The notes under the pieces are model-generated. The model saw only the letters and a list, made by a program, of their open reading frames with translations. It ran no database searches and was not told the origin of the DNA. A stretch of DNA of 64,000 nucleotides from Magnaporthiopsis rhizophila. Lineage: Eukaryota; Ascomycota; Sordariomycetes; Magnaporthales; Magnaporthaceae. Of the stretch, positions 12,152 through 23,475 are shown one piece after another. The DNA lies in the NCBI GenBank assembly GCA_003049465.1, contig PYSS01000001.1:667646-731645 (forward strand), written 5' to 3'. Every line of letters begins with the position of its first letter. The stretch's first letter is position 1. Made by a program: the position numbers and the translations under genes.

Positions 12152-12185
<34 letters not shown>

Positions 12186-12731
12186 GCCCATTTGGGGGCT
12201 AGGCCATCTGCGCGTAAGCAAACGCACACAAGCGTCTAGCCCGAATCCGATCAAGTCCGACCACACGTCAGATTCTTTTTCATTCGTCTATTTTTCTTTT
12301 CTATCAGATCACTCAGCTCACCTACCTGCCGCCTCGCCTTTCCCCCGCCTTCCCGTGCGGGCGGGGCGTCCTATTGGGCTTGTCCCGTTCAGGGGGCCGC
12401 GCGGAGTTCCCGTGCTGGTGTGAGGGGACATAACGGGAACATCAATCTACAAGTAAAAAAAAGTAACAGAAAAATAGAGACAAGACTCTTGAAAATTCAA
12501 TGGGCAGCATGATTTCAAGCCAAATCGAATGGGTGGACATGTATGTGCCTGGTATCTCGAGTTTATATACAGAAAAAAAAAAATCAAGGGAGAAAGCAAA
12601 CGGCGCCATGGCATGCTCCACATAAAAGTGAACAGCTCATAAAATCTTCCCCAAGCCAGGAATCATCATGCTATACATGCGTACCCAAAAACAAAACCAC
12701 TCGACTTTGTGTACTCCTTTCCCCGCCTTTT
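11454..12731. other. Convergent 3' spacer
   Basis: This stretch lies between two converging genes and should hold both 3' UTRs. It contains a dinucleotide repeat at 12155-12182 and T- and A-rich tracts, but no supported reading frame. Confidence 0.5.
12155..12182. repeat. (AC)n microsatellite
   Basis: About 14 perfect AC units, preceded by a less regular CAACACA stretch. It lies in the intergenic 3' region and is likely length-variable between strains. Confidence 0.9.
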
Positions 12732-13027
12732 TTAATGCGCCATAAGCGATATGAATTCCGTATGTACATCCCAATCCTGAGCTGGCCCGCGTAGTCTCCT
12801 GAACACCGTCAGCCAGCTCCCGTCAGCCTTTTCGGGGCTGATTATGACGTCGTGCACCCGTATGTGCTCTGGTATGTCGAAGGGCGCCTCCATGCTACCC
12901 TGGCGGTGTGTCGGCGGCATCTGCGCCTGGAATGTGGGTGTGTTGGGTTGACCAAATCCATGCTGGCCAAGATAGTTTGGCTGCTGTTGCTGCTGTAGTT
13001 GTTGCGGTGGCTGCTGCCGCCGCCGCC

Positions 13028-13058
<31 letters not shown>

Positions 13059-15372
13059 TTGAACATGCTGAAACTGATGGTGATCAAACTCCGGGCTGTA
13101 GTGCGAGGAGAAGCCATGGGCCAAAGTAGAGGCTACTTGCATCATGACGTGCGTGTCCGAATGCGAGTCCGATCCATATGACCCGTCGGACCCTCCAGAC
13201 ACGGCCGATGATGGCCGCCCCCACTCGCCGCCAACGTTGATGTGGCTTGCAATAGAGGACGCACGCGAACGCTGGCCGCTACCCGGGTGCATCAGCTGTG
13301 GCTGCGGGAGCGGCGAGGGCGCAAGGAACCCGGCCATGTCGGTGCTAGCTGTTACTGCTGCAACCAGGGCGGCGGTGACGGCGGCGTCGTGCTGTTGTTG
13401 ATGCTGCTGCGGCCTAAAGGAACCCGGGGCATTGAAGTTGACCTCGCTGCCGGCCACCTCCACGTCCATCATCAGAGTTGGGTCTATCGGAAGCCCGAGC
13501 CCGAGGTCTTCCAGTCCCAGCAGGCTCCCATCGCCAAGGTCCAAATGCGAACCCTCGTTGGATCGTCGGAAGGCGTCGTCGTTCGCTGTGCTCACGGCCG
13601 TTCTCGCGGCTGGGTGCTGGCCGCCTAGCGGTTCGATGCTTGCGGACAGGTTGTGGTAGCTCTCAAACACGGCCTGCTGCTGGTTTTGCTCGGGACATGC
13701 GTCGTATGGCGGGCTCATCAGCATGGTGGGGTGGAACGGAGGGTGCGACTTGTCGTCGCCCACAGATTCCTCCTCGACCTTGATGATGTGCTCGGCGATG
13801 GCAGCCATCCGACTTGCCTGCCACAGATTCTCGCGCCTCTGGGGGTTCTGCTTGAGCAGATCGAGCGCCGAGTGGCGGATCAGGGGGTGTCGGCACTTGG
13901 TCGCGACGTAGTAGAGGATGGGGATCACATAGGTCTCGAAGGTGAATACGGCGCGGGCGTCGGTGGGCTCGCCGGGCGGTTGTTGGCCAGTCCTGGACCT
14001 GTTCATCGCGAAGTAGGCCTCGGGTTTGTTCAGGATAAGGGCGGCGAGGGGGATGATGGCGGAAAACGATGAGAGGTGGTCATCGAAGCAAGCCTCGGCG
14101 TTGCTGAGCGAGGTGGCGACCCATATGTTCATAGTATGTAGGTACATCTGGAAGACGGCAGAATTGACGTCCGTCATGTGCGCAGGCCGGACGACCTGGT
14201 ATAAAGAGAAGGCAACGCCGAACTTGGCTAGGCGCTTTGCTAGGCTGTCCTGCTCCTCGCGCAGTGCAGTAAATGTCTCGGCGGGCACGTTGTTGCCGTA
14301 CCTCGCCTGGCGGGCACGTTGCATGAAGCGGAGCACTTCGTCCATGAAGTCGTAAAGCACGAACCGGATCTCGTGGACCGACTCGAACACCGTCGGCACG
14401 TCAGGCACCGTCTTCAAGCCCTCGGGAATGGGCACGGGCCGGCCGCCAAAGAGAAACGAGGTCAGGCTCAGGCGCAGGTATATGGGCACCAGGTGGAGCT
14501 TCACGATGTCGATCTCGGGGTCTCTGGAGGTGGCCTTGCGGTCGAGCTTGCTCAGGATCTGGCGGCCCTGCTCCAGGTGGATCAGCGACTCCTTGTCCTT
14601 GCCGTGCATAAATTCGAGGCAGACAAAGAGGACGCAGGTCAGGAGCGGCGCCAGGGGACGCGACGTCGTGTCCTTCATGCGGTCGAGCAGGCAGGTGATG
14701 GCCTTGTTGTACTGCTGCAGCGCGAACGAAGCCTTGGTGCCCGGGCTGGCGGGGTCGAGGTGCGGCGACGAGGCGGGTGAGATGGCGGCGGGGCCATCAC
14801 CCTGGGTTAGCGACTCGTGCATGCTGCTCACGGCGAGCACAGCGTGGCGGACAGCGGGCTCGGCCTGGCAAACCTGCAGGACCAGGACCTTCCAGAAGAC
14901 GGCGTCGAGGTCGCCGGCCAGATGCGGAGCCGTGACCTGCTGGAAGAAGTGGAACGCGCGCTTCTCCTCGGGCACCGCCCACTCGAGAAGGGACGAGAAG
15001 GACGAGTAGGGGCTGCCGCCGACGGAGAGGCCCCTGCTGTCCCTGTTGGACTTGCGGCGCGAGGCCATGACGCTGGGATCGAGGTAGCCATCACACTGGC
15101 GGCCCGACTTCATGCAGCGTACGCAGAAGGGCTTGGCCTCGTCGCACTTGACCTTGCGCACTCTTTGGTTTTCAGTTCAGGGTTAGCACCAAGAGGAGGC
15201 ATACATGATGACGATGGATGACCCGCCACAACGGGCTATCCCAGGAGATTATGTCGACTCACTTGCAGGTGATGCATCCTGTGCGGACCTTCCTTGAACC
15301 CTTCCGCCCGGATGTGGCGTGCTGGTGCTGCGGGGAGGGTGAGTCTGGCATACTGTCTGGTTGGTGAAACAT
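12732..15372 (-). CDS. Zn(II)2Cys6 transcription factor
   Basis: Exons complement(12732-15162, 15263-15372) give 846 aa. The 100 bp intron interrupts the zinc cluster. The six cysteines fall at residues 33, 36, 43, 50, 53 and 60 (C-x2-C-x6-C-x6-C-x2-C-x6-C, beginning CITCKVRKVKC), the binuclear-zinc DNA-binding domain of Gal4-type regulators. A long helical middle region (about 90-450) matches the fungal-specific regulatory domain that often follows such fingers. The C-terminal third is low complexity with His/Gln-rich runs and a poly-Gln/Arg tract (encoded near 12990-13055), as in activation domains. The intron acceptor is AAAG with a GCTAAC branch site about 20 nt upstream; the alternative AG two bases on would break the frame. 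It is a nuclear regulator with unknown target genes; no neighbouring pathway suggests one. Confidence 0.9.
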
Positions 15373-18300
15373 GGTTGCGGCGTGGGCGTGGACTAGATCG
15401 GTCTCTTGACCCCGAGTGCGAGCAGCTTGGCTCTCTGGCTGGCCTCGGACAACGTCAACGAATGTCGATTCCTCGATGAACCCAGCCCGAGAACGGTGTG
15501 AGGAAGCGCCGGGCCAGCCGGATTATATTCACGACAGGAAACCCGCTTCCCCTGTGGACCGCTTGTCGCAATGTGGTGACGGCGGCAGGTCCTGGGGAAG
15601 GATGACAGCGCAGGGGGATGAACCCCGTTGCCCGTCCCGAACCCCTGTGCTGTGCTGGGTGCTGGCAGGGCGAGGGTTGATCCCAGACTGCGGGATGGGG
15701 GTGGAGCTTAATGAGTGGCCGAAGACCATCCACGGTGGGCGTGTACCCTGGGGCATGCCTGCCTGGGGTGGCTGAGGGCAGCAGCCCGCTCCAGGCTCGA
15801 TTCAAGATCATCCACACTCGCCAAATTTAAGGCCATGCAGGTGAGCATTGCTTGGTAGCAAAGTAACACCGTCCCGGCCGCTAATTTTTTCTTCTCTCTC
15901 TCTCTCTCCTCCGCTCGCGCTTTCTCTAAACCCGCCAATATCCCTCGCGTGCCCCTCACTTTCATGCCCTGCTGGCACCGTCTCTCCCCACCAGATCCAC
16001 TAGAGGGCAGCTCAATCTGGGCAACCCGCCCGCTAATCACGATTCGCTCAGGTGCCCGCTCCAGACATTGACCAGCCCTACAGAAAAAAAAAAAAAAACC
16101 AGGCGATTCTGAGCGGTGCTGTGACTGTGTTCTCTGTTTGCTTGCTTCTATTATTACCAGGGCATTTTACAATCATCACCATCAACCATGCACTGTACGG
16201 AACCATCTTACTCCTTCCTCATTTACTGTTATTCTTTCCCGTTTTCTGAAATTCATGGTAGCCTAATCCTCATCCATGCCTTGGGTAGCAGCCATGGTGT
16301 TCGCGCCCCTTTCACTGAACTCTTGGCAGTTCCAAGTGCCAGCACGGCAGGGTGTGTTAGTGGTGAGTACTGCTTATAAATGATAATAAGCACAGTCGAC
16401 CGATGATCCTCGGTACCATGCCTTGGCGCGTTGACCGCGAGAGGCCGACCCTCCAAGGTCTTGGCGCGAGAATTGCCATACTAGGTTAGATACTGTAGAT
16501 AGCGTACTCGCCAAAAAAAAGTGCACCCCCAGAGGTGTTGTCGGCACTAAACCCAAAAATTAAACGAGAGTTGGCGCACTCCAAACCACCCAGAAAGGAC
16601 CCTGCTTTAGCCGCCAGACCACCTGGATCGGCAAATATGCGCGCTTGCGCCTCGCGGGCTGAAAGATAATGTCCATTTTGAGGTGCACAGCGTCAGTGCC
16701 TACACCGACACTACTGGTAGGTACCTGTCCGAATACCTACCTAGTCTAAGGTGGGCGGGAACCTGATATGACTGGCGGTCTGTAATCTCAGTAGGAAGAC
16801 ACGGAATGGGGGGAACGGACGGGATACGCCCTCACACGGAGCCCGTGCCCATCCTTCCATGTTTGGATAGTCGTATTCATTTACCCGGAAGGCTGAGCCT
16901 CAAATCTCGTCTTTGGGAAGCACATTTTCCAGTTCAGGACCCCGCGACTGGGATAGTCCCTGTGGGCAAGACGCCTTGTCGACGGAGTCTTCTTTGCTAT
17001 GTGCAAACGGCGCGACTGCTTCTTATCTTAGTGGGTTGGTAGGTAACGTTACTGCATTGAAGCCCCCAACGGCGGGGACATGTCGGACACTTTCTTCTGT
17101 GTGCCAAGCTCTATTTTTTTTTTTTTTTCCCACCAGCAATGGAAAACACAACAAGCCAATGGATGTGTAGCATGATGAAATATCATCTGATCCCCGCCAC
17201 CCCATGACGGCACGTTCGGGACAGGATCCAGGTTGTATTTTCGACGATCCCAGCCGTTGAGCGGCCGAGGCTCCACGCGCTGGAATCCTTCCAGGCAGGT
17301 TCTTTCTCAATTACCGGTAGAGCGGCTCGAGAGTTGGCTGCTCAACACAAGCCCCGTACAGGTTCCCGCAACCTTGATTTCTTCTCAGGCGCGCTGGGAC
17401 CCACCTGCGTCGTTCTCTGTCCAATCATGCAGTTAAGAGCATCCGCAAAGTTATCCCAGGAAGGAAAGGCGGTGGACGAGTGGTTGGGGCGCCGGCTTGG
17501 CTCATTGGCTGGCTAGGCGCCTGGAGAAAGCCTATTCGCTGGCGTCGGGTGTGCTGTCGTGGTGGGGAAGAATTCTTGGGGCTTCGGGTGCCCTCCACTG
17601 CAAGCCGCGCCGCCGGCTGTGTCCACACGCCACCCCCTGGCCCCTGCCAGTCCGTTCTTTAAAGCTGGTGCCTGCTGGGGGACCCATTTCTGAAGCAACA
17701 CCGTGACATGGGAGGAAATGAACACCCCCAGAGAGACGTCCAACATGAAATTCCCGATATCTCCGCCGCCAGAAATTCTAACCCCGCCGCCACGTCCTTC
17801 GCTCTAGATGTACAGTATACGCTAACGACGATGCCAAGACGTGACTTCAATGCCCACAACCAGGCCGTCATCTGTCGTTGCCACCGCTTGGCGATGGCTG
17901 GCAGCCGAGACCCCCGTCTGCTCCGCGGTGCCCTTCGTCCCGTATTGCCGTCTTGTTACCGCCGTGGCTACCTTGGTTGATTTACGGCCGGTACTGTCGA
18001 CCGCTAGACGGTGAACTAAGCATCAGCTCCCCTGTGGCTTGAATCCTAATGATCTCCGATACATGCCGGACCTTGCCTCTTGCTGAGATGGACGGACTTG
18101 CTAGTCTTCTAGGAGACTAGGCTGGTATCTATGTACCAGGAGGAAGCTTGGCATTCTTTGACACCTAGGCAGCTTCCTTGTAGGCAGATATCATTACATC
18201 GCTCACAACGGACGCCTTGATCCTCCCAGGCACTGAACTTTGCGGCAACCCCAAAAAACACATGTGCCTCGGCCGCGTTGGCCGAGCTCTCCACACAGCC

Positions 18301-19380
18301 TCTGTCTGCTCCGATAAACATGGAGCAGTAAGCCGGCTCCTTCCGAGGCGTCTACATGTGCTCTCAAACTAAGCCCAACGGACGGTGACCGGGCGAGCAG
18401 CGAAACCCGATTCTGCGCACCGCCCCTTTATCGTCACTGCACCTAACTTCAGCCCTGTGGGCCCGCTCTTCACCGTTCCTCGCAACAACAGGGCAAAATC
18501 GTGCAAATTTGCTAAATTGCAGAGCTTACCTCAGCTTTGCAGATTTATGTGCGATATGACTATACTAAAAACAGTCACGGAAGCGACGAGACCCCCTTAA
18601 GGAACGGGCACGGGCACGGAATAGAGAAGCGGTTTCAAATTCCGTGCGGCGGAAAATCTTCTGCCAACATCAACTCCGCTTCTAACCTGGGTGCATAGTA
18701 GGCGACCTGGCCTATCAACGTTTCTGGACGAGCATCCGTGCGGCGGCTGCAACCCAACAGTGAGGCCAGCAATCCGTCTCCTGGTCCTTGCTGCATCTTG
18801 TGATTTTATTTCGGCTTTGAATCTCTATAGGGGAGGTGTCTTATGGAGCAAGAAACGTTCCGCTTGGCCTCGAACGAGAATAGACGACCAGACCAATCAC
18901 GACACGGCCCCAGGCGGGTCTGAAATCGTGTGGTCTTAACTGAAGAAGGGTGCGCAGTCTGACTCGGGGGACCCTTGTGTGCCGGCGCGGGGCCGTGTGC
19001 GGGAACATGTGGCGACGGTCAGAAGGGTGTGACCCAAAGATGCCAATCTATTGTGGGGAGATTCTCGCCCAAATCTTTAAGCTGACATCCCCACCTAGGA
19101 TGGGGTCATGGAAAATTCAATAGGAAGTAGAGTCAACGAATCGGGCTGTTTTGGCGCTATTTCGCGCTGGTTTGCGGGGCCTGATTTTTCGCCCTTCCGC
19201 AGATACTGAAATAATAGCTTATGTCAGCGTAGACAATTTTTTTGCATCAACTTGAAAGGCTGGATTTTGATCCTCTAGGAACCGCATCTGCATCAGCCTT
19301 GCATCAAGCCAACGAAACCTCCTTTTCCCGAAAAAGAAAGAACAGCGAGCGTGCGATAATAATAATAATAATAAAAAAAA
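15373..19380. other. 4.0 kb divergent spacer, no supported gene
   Basis: This spacer separates the zinc-cluster factor and RPC19, which are transcribed outward. It has a CT-repeat tract at about 15890-15910, A15 at 16084-16098, T15 at 17114-17128, and TAGGTA/TACCTA words near 16716-16744 and 17038. All reading frames are short (under 130 codons) and none shows a domain. A long regulatory region for the transcription factor, or an unannotated noncoding RNA, is possible but not visible as such. Confidence 0.5.
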
Positions 19381-20070
19381 ATGGCCCCCAAGACAAAAGG
19401 CCGCTCCGAGGCCCCGCAGGTCGGCCAAGCGGAGGACATGGACGCCCAGATGGAGGACGCACCCACGTCAGCCCAGCCCGACGCCGTCGATCAGGCCGTC
19501 GAGGACTTTGACGAACCAGAGGAGGAAGAAGAGGAGGAGGAGGAGCAGCGCGTCAAGATGGTGAGAATCTAACCGAGCCGCCGCCCCCAACTTTTAGAGT
19601 AGGTAGTTTTAGGCTCTTTGGTTCTGACATGTTGCAGCTCCCCGGCTCAACACCCACTGCGGCCTCATTCGAATTCCTGAAGGAGGGTCATACTCTGGGA
19701 AACGCGCTCAGATACATCATTATGAAGAAGTAAGACCAGGCCCCGGCTCCCCCGTCCCCTCCGAGTCCGATCCGCCAATACTGACTGAACGCCGCATCAA
19801 GCCCCGAGGTTGAGCTGTGTGCTTATGCTATCCCTCACCCCTCGGAACATAAGATGAATCTGAGGATCCAGACGTACGGTGAGTCGACATTATCTATCAA
19901 CTATCCCACGTGATTTCCGGCGTGCTAAAATCTAGATCACAGATGGCACCACGGCGATTGAAGCCCTAGAGAAGGGGTTGAAAGACCTCCAGGACCTGTG
20001 TGATGTCGTTACCGACAAGTTCACCGTGGCCAAGGAGGAGTTTGCCGGCCGGATGCAGACCGACTCGTAG
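19381..20070 (+). CDS. RPC19: RNA polymerases I and III subunit AC19
   Basis: Exons 19381-19560, 19638-19729, 19802-19878 and 19943-20070 give 158 aa. The protein is the smaller partner of the RPC40/RPC19 heterodimer, the counterpart of one bacterial alpha subunit, in the cores of RNA polymerases I and III in the nucleus. The conserved alpha-like dimerisation domain is unmistakable: FLKEGHTLGNALRYIIMK, then NPEVELCAYAIPHPSEHK, then DGTTAIEALEKGLKDLQDLCDVV. The first 60 residues form an acidic leader with a long Glu run, like the acidic leader of the yeast protein. The second intron ends in TCAAG, chosen because it restores the invariant NPEVE junction. The start codon directly follows an A-rich stretch with good context. 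It converges on nuo14.8, with 236 bp between the stop codons. Confidence 0.95.
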
Positions 20071-20306
20071 TGAGCCTGGCCTAGCGCTCGGTAGGATGAG
20101 GTGAATTGACTTCAAAACCCGGTAACGTCTCTTAAGCCCCAGGGTCCGAGAATCGGTATAAGGGAAACGGGAAATGGAACATGGGAGAAGAAAAAAAAAC
20201 GGCGTTATAAGGCGCACTCTGGCGGAACTTTTCGGTAAACTCGATGAGATACCAATGTTTTATGTATATACATGACGGGACCCATTTGTTTGACGATGCA
20301 TACCCT

Positions 20307-21108
20307 CTAGTTGCGACCCTGAACATTGTGTTAGCAAGAATACAGGAGGTAATAAACGCTGGGCTCGGCGCAATGCAGCGCCGTGGCAGAGACTCACCTC
20401 GAGGAACCCCTCCATAAAACTTTTTGGTAGCCTCTTGTCTCCCCTGAAGTTCTCGTCCTTGAAGTACGACATGACGTGGGTTGTCTGCTTCCAAAAGTTC
20501 ATCGTCTCCTACAGATGGGCGACATCAGCATGAAGAGTCCTGCACAGCGACGCGCTCCCCGGGGGCCCTAGTCGGCGTCATGACCTTGGGCGCAAGGCCC
20601 CTAGTTCACAATCTATGTTCCCTACCTGGTACTCCGCGTTGCTCTGGAACAGGAGGACATCCACCACAGGCAGCTTGTTGACGAACCTGTGCCGCTCAAA
20701 CTCCTGTCGCATGCGTGTCCTGATGGCCGAGACGGGGTGCGTCACCGAGTACATGGTCTGGATCTCGGGGGCCTGGGGAGGGCATGGGCATTAGCGGGAG
20801 GGTGGGCGATTGCGCAACTATCGGAGGCAAGGCTAATCGAGGCGTGCGGAGGGGTGCGTCCGGGCCCCGGCGGCGAGCAGGCTGGCGGAGGTGGTGGTGC
20901 GGACGACGTGACGGGGAGGGAGCTGGAGGAATCAACATACGGCTCGGAGCCACTCGCGGTATGACGCCAGGACCCTCCTCTTCGCCTCGGCCCAGTTGGC
21001 CGCTGGTTCCAGTGCGTCAGCAGGTTGTTCGAATTGGAAGGGGAGCCGACGGGATCGCTTCCTACATTGCGTCGTCTTGCGCGCAAACTGGGTCGGTGTA
21101 ATGGCCAT
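20307..21108 (-). CDS. nuo14.8: Complex I accessory LYR subunit (14.8 kDa, NDUFA6/B14)
   Basis: Five exons, complement(20307-20318, 20398-20508, 20626-20772, 20941-21002, 21066-21108), give 124 aa. The protein is an accessory subunit of mitochondrial NADH:ubiquinone oxidoreductase that binds the acyl carrier protein through its LYR helix at the matrix arm. Family landmarks appear in order: SANWAEAKRRVLASYREWLRA (LYR position is S-Y-R here), APEIQTMYSVTHPVS, RMRQEFERHRFVNKLPVVD, LLFQSNAEYQ, ETMNFWKQTTHVMSYF, ENFRGDKRLPKSFMEGFLE and the terminal GRN. The final exon is only 12 nt and encodes Gly-Arg-Asn-stop, with a GCTAAC branch and CAG acceptor before it. The first intron is 63 bp with a weak GTAGGA donor; without it a 21-residue insertion foreign to the family would result. 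Length equals that of known fungal homologues. Confidence 0.95.
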
Positions 21109-21647
21109 GGCGTCGGCTGAATTCGTGGTTTGAGCTGCTCTCGGAGCTGGGATCGAGGGGCCTGCCGGGTAGCTTCGCACAGCGGTTGAAGCCAATCCGA
21201 GCTCCTGTGAAGTCGAGGCTGTAGTCACGTGTGGTCTTGGCGGGTCCGCTGCCGGGCGCGCGGCTGAGGCAGAACCGACTCGCGCTAATGGCCCGCCCCG
21301 CTGCCTCTTCCAGCGCAGCCCTCCCGTTGCGGAAGTCCCGACTGTGCCTGCCTACCTACTCAACGCGTCGGGCCTTGAGAAATCGTCATTTCGGCTTGCT
21401 TGTAGCCTCCCTTACCCGTCACACGTCATCCGTCGCCGGCCGCCGCTTTCCAATATCGCGGATTAGGCACCATTTTACTCATTGTTGGATTCAAAGCACA
21501 CCCGAGCCTGACGAGCGCGCTTCGTGGACTCGACCACCCTCTTGCCTCGCGACCGCCGTCCCCGACCTGCGTGGTTTCGTCCCGGTTTTCCGTCGACGAC
21601 GTCGCCTGGAGACCAGCCGATCTCGTCTCTACCGCACCCCGAAAAAC
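21109..21647. promoter_or_regulatory. Bidirectional promoter region nuo14.8 / BUD31
   Basis: 539 bp separate the two divergent start codons, so this is the only room for both promoters and leaders. The frame before BUD31 is open far upstream, but the sequence there shows no family similarity and BUD31 homologues start at the Met used here. Confidence 0.55.
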
Positions 21648-22177
21648 ATGCCCGCGATCAGGCACGCGTCGAAGCGCAAACCCCCGCCGGAGGGCTTCAG
21701 CGACATCGAGGATGACCTCCTGATCTTCGGCAACAAGATGAAGGACGCGCAAAACACGCCGACCGACAACGTGCCCAAACACCAGGCGCAGTGGCCCATC
21801 TTCCAAATATCCCACCAGAGGAGTCGCTACGTCTACGAGCTCTACTATGAGAAGGAGGCCATCTCGAAGAAGCTGTACGAGTGGCTCCTCAAGAACAACT
21901 ACGCCGACCCCATGTTGATAGCAAAGTGGAAGAAGCAGGGCTACGAAAAGGTATGCTTCCCCTTTCTTCTCCTGGCTGGAAATGTGGGAAGACGATGGCT
22001 AACCCCGTGGTGCTTACCTCCACATCCATATAGCTTTGCTGCTTGAGATGCGTGCAGACCAAGGAGACCAACTTCAGCTCCACATGTATCTGTCGTGTCC
22101 CGAAAGTGCAGTTGAAGGAAGATAGGGATATCCAGTGCGTCAACTGCGGTTGCCATGGTTGTGCTTCCAGCGACTGA
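21648..22177 (+). CDS. BUD31: Pre-mRNA splicing factor BUD31 (G10 protein)
   Basis: Exons 21648-21950 and 22034-22177 give 148 aa, close to the usual 144-157. BUD31 is a zinc-binding component of the activated spliceosome (NineTeen-related complex) in the nucleus. The sequence starts with the basic MPAIRHASKRKPPPEGF and continues through the conserved RSRYVYELYYEKEAISKKLY and DPMLIAKWKKQGYEK. The C-terminal zinc region then follows: CCLRCVQTKETNFSSTCICR, and CVNCGCHGCAS near the stop. The Cys content matches the three-zinc cluster known for this family. The intron falls exactly between the helical and Cys-rich halves (donor GTATGC, acceptor ATATAG). Confidence 0.96.
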
Positions 22178-22519
22178 GGAAACACGCCCTTTTCTCGCTG
22201 GGGTTTGCGCACGAATGACGCGCGCGCACGAACAAGCCGCCGCTGGGATGAGTCTCTGCTTGTAGCCGCCATCCACGTGGTGGTGGTGGCTGTATCATCC
22301 ACCGACTCCCGAAATCTCATTGGATAAAGAATGATGCTACGAGGCGTCAGGCTTCTCCATACTGGCGTACGTGTCGTGGTCCTTGATTTTATTGTTATTC
22401 AAAACCCCATAGCTAATACCATAGCGCTTAGAACGCATCCACTAACCGTCTGCCACGGGTCGGTCTCGTTTGCGACACTGGCCGCCCGACATGTATTGTA
22501 TGTATGGGGACCTGCGGGC
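22178..22519. other. Short convergent 3' spacer
   Basis: 342 bp between the BUD31 stop and the zinc-finger gene stop, presumably two 3' UTRs. Nothing else is seen. Confidence 0.5.
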
Positions 22520-23475
22520 TCAGTGTGATCGAGTAAATCCTCCTCTGCGGCCTCCTCTCCCAAAGGAGATGGACCGCGGCACAAGCTTCAGCGATGACAT
22601 GCCGCTGGCCAATGAGTCCATCTCCATCGCCGCATCCTTGCTGGGAGTTGAGCGTGCTACCTGCGTCTTTGTATCCTCTGCCTTGGTGTCGTTTTTGTTA
22701 AGGCCGCTTTTGCGGGACAGTTCCTTGCTGGCACCATCTGCGGCCTGTCCATCTCCTGCTTCTTCGGCTGCTGCTTTGGCCTTTGCTGCGGAATGTCTAT
22801 CCTCCTTGGACTGCCTTCTTCGATGCCCGCCCACGTCGCATAAAAGGGACTGCCTCCCGTCGATGCCGTATCTGGTCACATCGAAGAAGAAGTTTGGCGG
22901 ATATGTGTGCTTGTCGATCACATGGCGACGGCGTTTAGACGGATCTCTGCATTTGCGATCGCAGTCCTCGACGAAGCACGAGTACTTTGTTGGCCAGATT
23001 GTCAGCATGTGCTGCCTGAGCGCTGCGACACCCACTTTCGTTTTGCAGGATAAGGGATCGTGCTCGTGGAGGGGAGAAGGGATTCGTGTGGTGGAATTGT
23101 TTTTCTCCGGGTACCTACTGTGCGCTCGCCCTTGTCTCTCAGTGCCGCCACGAAGGAGTCGTGGCACTCCTCGATATGCAGGCTCAGAATGTGATCGGAA
23201 GGGAAGTTCTTGTTGCATTCGTGGCAGCGATTCACATGTTGCTTGTTGTAGTGGGAGTCGTATTCGTTAAAAGTGGTGAATGTCAGAATCTGCGGGTGCA
23301 GGGTGCACCTCAGGGTGTTGTTCGCCGCTGTCGATGCGCTGGTGCTAATGTCATTCCCGTCAAGTCCCCTCACCTTGGGCACAGGTTCCGGCCCCATATC
23401 GTAGGCGTGCGGGGAGGCTACGTCCTCTGGCGACGAGGGGGAGGACTCTTCTTCGGGCTCACGTGAGCGTTTCAT
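22520..23475 (-). CDS. C2H2 zinc-finger protein, ZNF511 type
   Basis: Exons complement(22520-22984, 23119-23475) give 273 aa. The order of elements matches ZNF511: a finger-like C/H segment (LRCTLHP to HYNKQH), a central finger CHECNKNFPSDHILSLHIEE with the following CHD, then after the intron YSCFVEDCDRKCRDPSKRRR with HVIDKHTYPPNFFFD. The Y-P-x-x-F-F-F-D ending after the last finger is a hallmark of the family. The rest is a charged, Ala/Lys/Ser-rich tail ending in an Arg/Gly patch (GRGGRRGGF). The intron acceptor is CAAAG with a GCTGAC branch site upstream, and the junction rejoins the helix before the last finger. The role in fungi is unknown; it may bind nucleic acid in the nucleus. Confidence 0.88.

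Noticed and set aside
12155..12182. Regular repeats considered as a CRISPR-like array
   Set aside because: It is a plain dinucleotide microsatellite with no spacers, and the genome is fungal.
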